52,482 nucleotides of DNA from Gammaproteobacteria bacterium (lineage in GTDB: Bacteria > Pseudomonadota > Gammaproteobacteria > Pseudomonadales > Azotimanducaceae), in contig VYDB01000084.1 in assembly GCA_009843635.1 (NCBI GenBank), positions 1 through 52,482 of the forward strand, read 5' to 3'. Made by a program: the position numbers and the translations under genes. The notes below the pieces were generated by a model. The model made no database searches, was not told where the DNA came from, and saw only the letters and a program-made list of their open reading frames with translations. Positions 52,427 through 52,482 of this stretch are shown piece after piece. Each line of letters begins with the position of its first letter. The first letter of the stretch is position 1.

Positions 52427-52482
52427 AATTCGTAACTACTCGCACCCCCGCGCCTTTGGCTGACGCCTGAGTGGGGGGGCAT

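Overview
The window looks like part of the chromosome of a free-living or host-associated gammaproteobacterium, probably uncultured and marine. It is GC-rich over most of its length. Its core genes match the order I recall from Pseudomonas: purB-hflD-mnmA, icd-cspD-clpS-clpA-infA-aat, ftsK-lolA-rarA-crcB-serS-cysG, tusDCBE and tRNA-Ser, with an adjacent cysH/thrH pair and aceA. Two large TonB-dependent receptors, LolA, a lipoprotein and a glutathione system point to a Gram-negative aerobe with a glyoxylate shunt. Species cannot be named from the sequence.

Layout. 0.1-7.0 kb: glutathione reductase, a lipoprotein alkaline phosphatase and an AGCS-type amino-acid/Na+ symporter in one tight run, then a YkvA-like protein and SppA. 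7.1-20.9 kb: an accessory block that looks catabolic. It holds a Rieske ring-hydroxylating oxygenase, an APH-fold kinase, two TonB receptors, two SnoaL/NTF2-fold proteins, a MAPEG protein, DUF1330 and EthD small-molecule proteins, a Uma2 nuclease and two adjacent carboxymuconolactone-decarboxylase/AhpD-like proteins. 21.1-47.0 kb: the housekeeping block (sulfate assimilation, glyoxylate shunt, purine and molybdopterin synthesis, protein quality control, chromosome segregation, siroheme, tRNA 2-thiolation), ending with a large TPR protein and tRNA-Ser(UGA). 47.1-52.5 kb: a plastic end with a VapBC module, abutting fragments of two broken genes, an AT-rich gap, an acyl-CoA ligase, a degenerate CoA-transferase, an AT-richer enoyl-CoA hydratase and a VOC protein.

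The most striking observation is at 17074-17583. An AhpD/CMD-family reading frame is interrupted by a single in-frame UGA exactly where the second cysteine of its CxxC motif belongs, giving Cys-Gly-Tyr-UGA. A seven-pair GC-rich hairpin with a G in its small apical loop starts 17 nt after the UGA. Together these suggest a selenocysteine-containing AhpD-like protein. No Sec machinery lies in the window, so a point mutation or sequencing error remains possible. Second, cspD appears to start at AUA behind a strong Shine-Dalgarno sequence and carries an acidic tail made by a 21-bp tandem repeat. The right end records gene decay: a chimeric junction near 48213 and a frameshifted, internally deleted CoA-transferase.

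How the genes work together: MnmA with TusBCDE makes 2-thiouridine in tRNA; CysH and CysG (siroheme) serve assimilatory sulfate reduction; ClpA/ClpS and Aat form the N-end-rule degradation route; AceA and Icd compete at the isocitrate branch point; MoaC, MoaD and MoaE act in molybdopterin synthesis.
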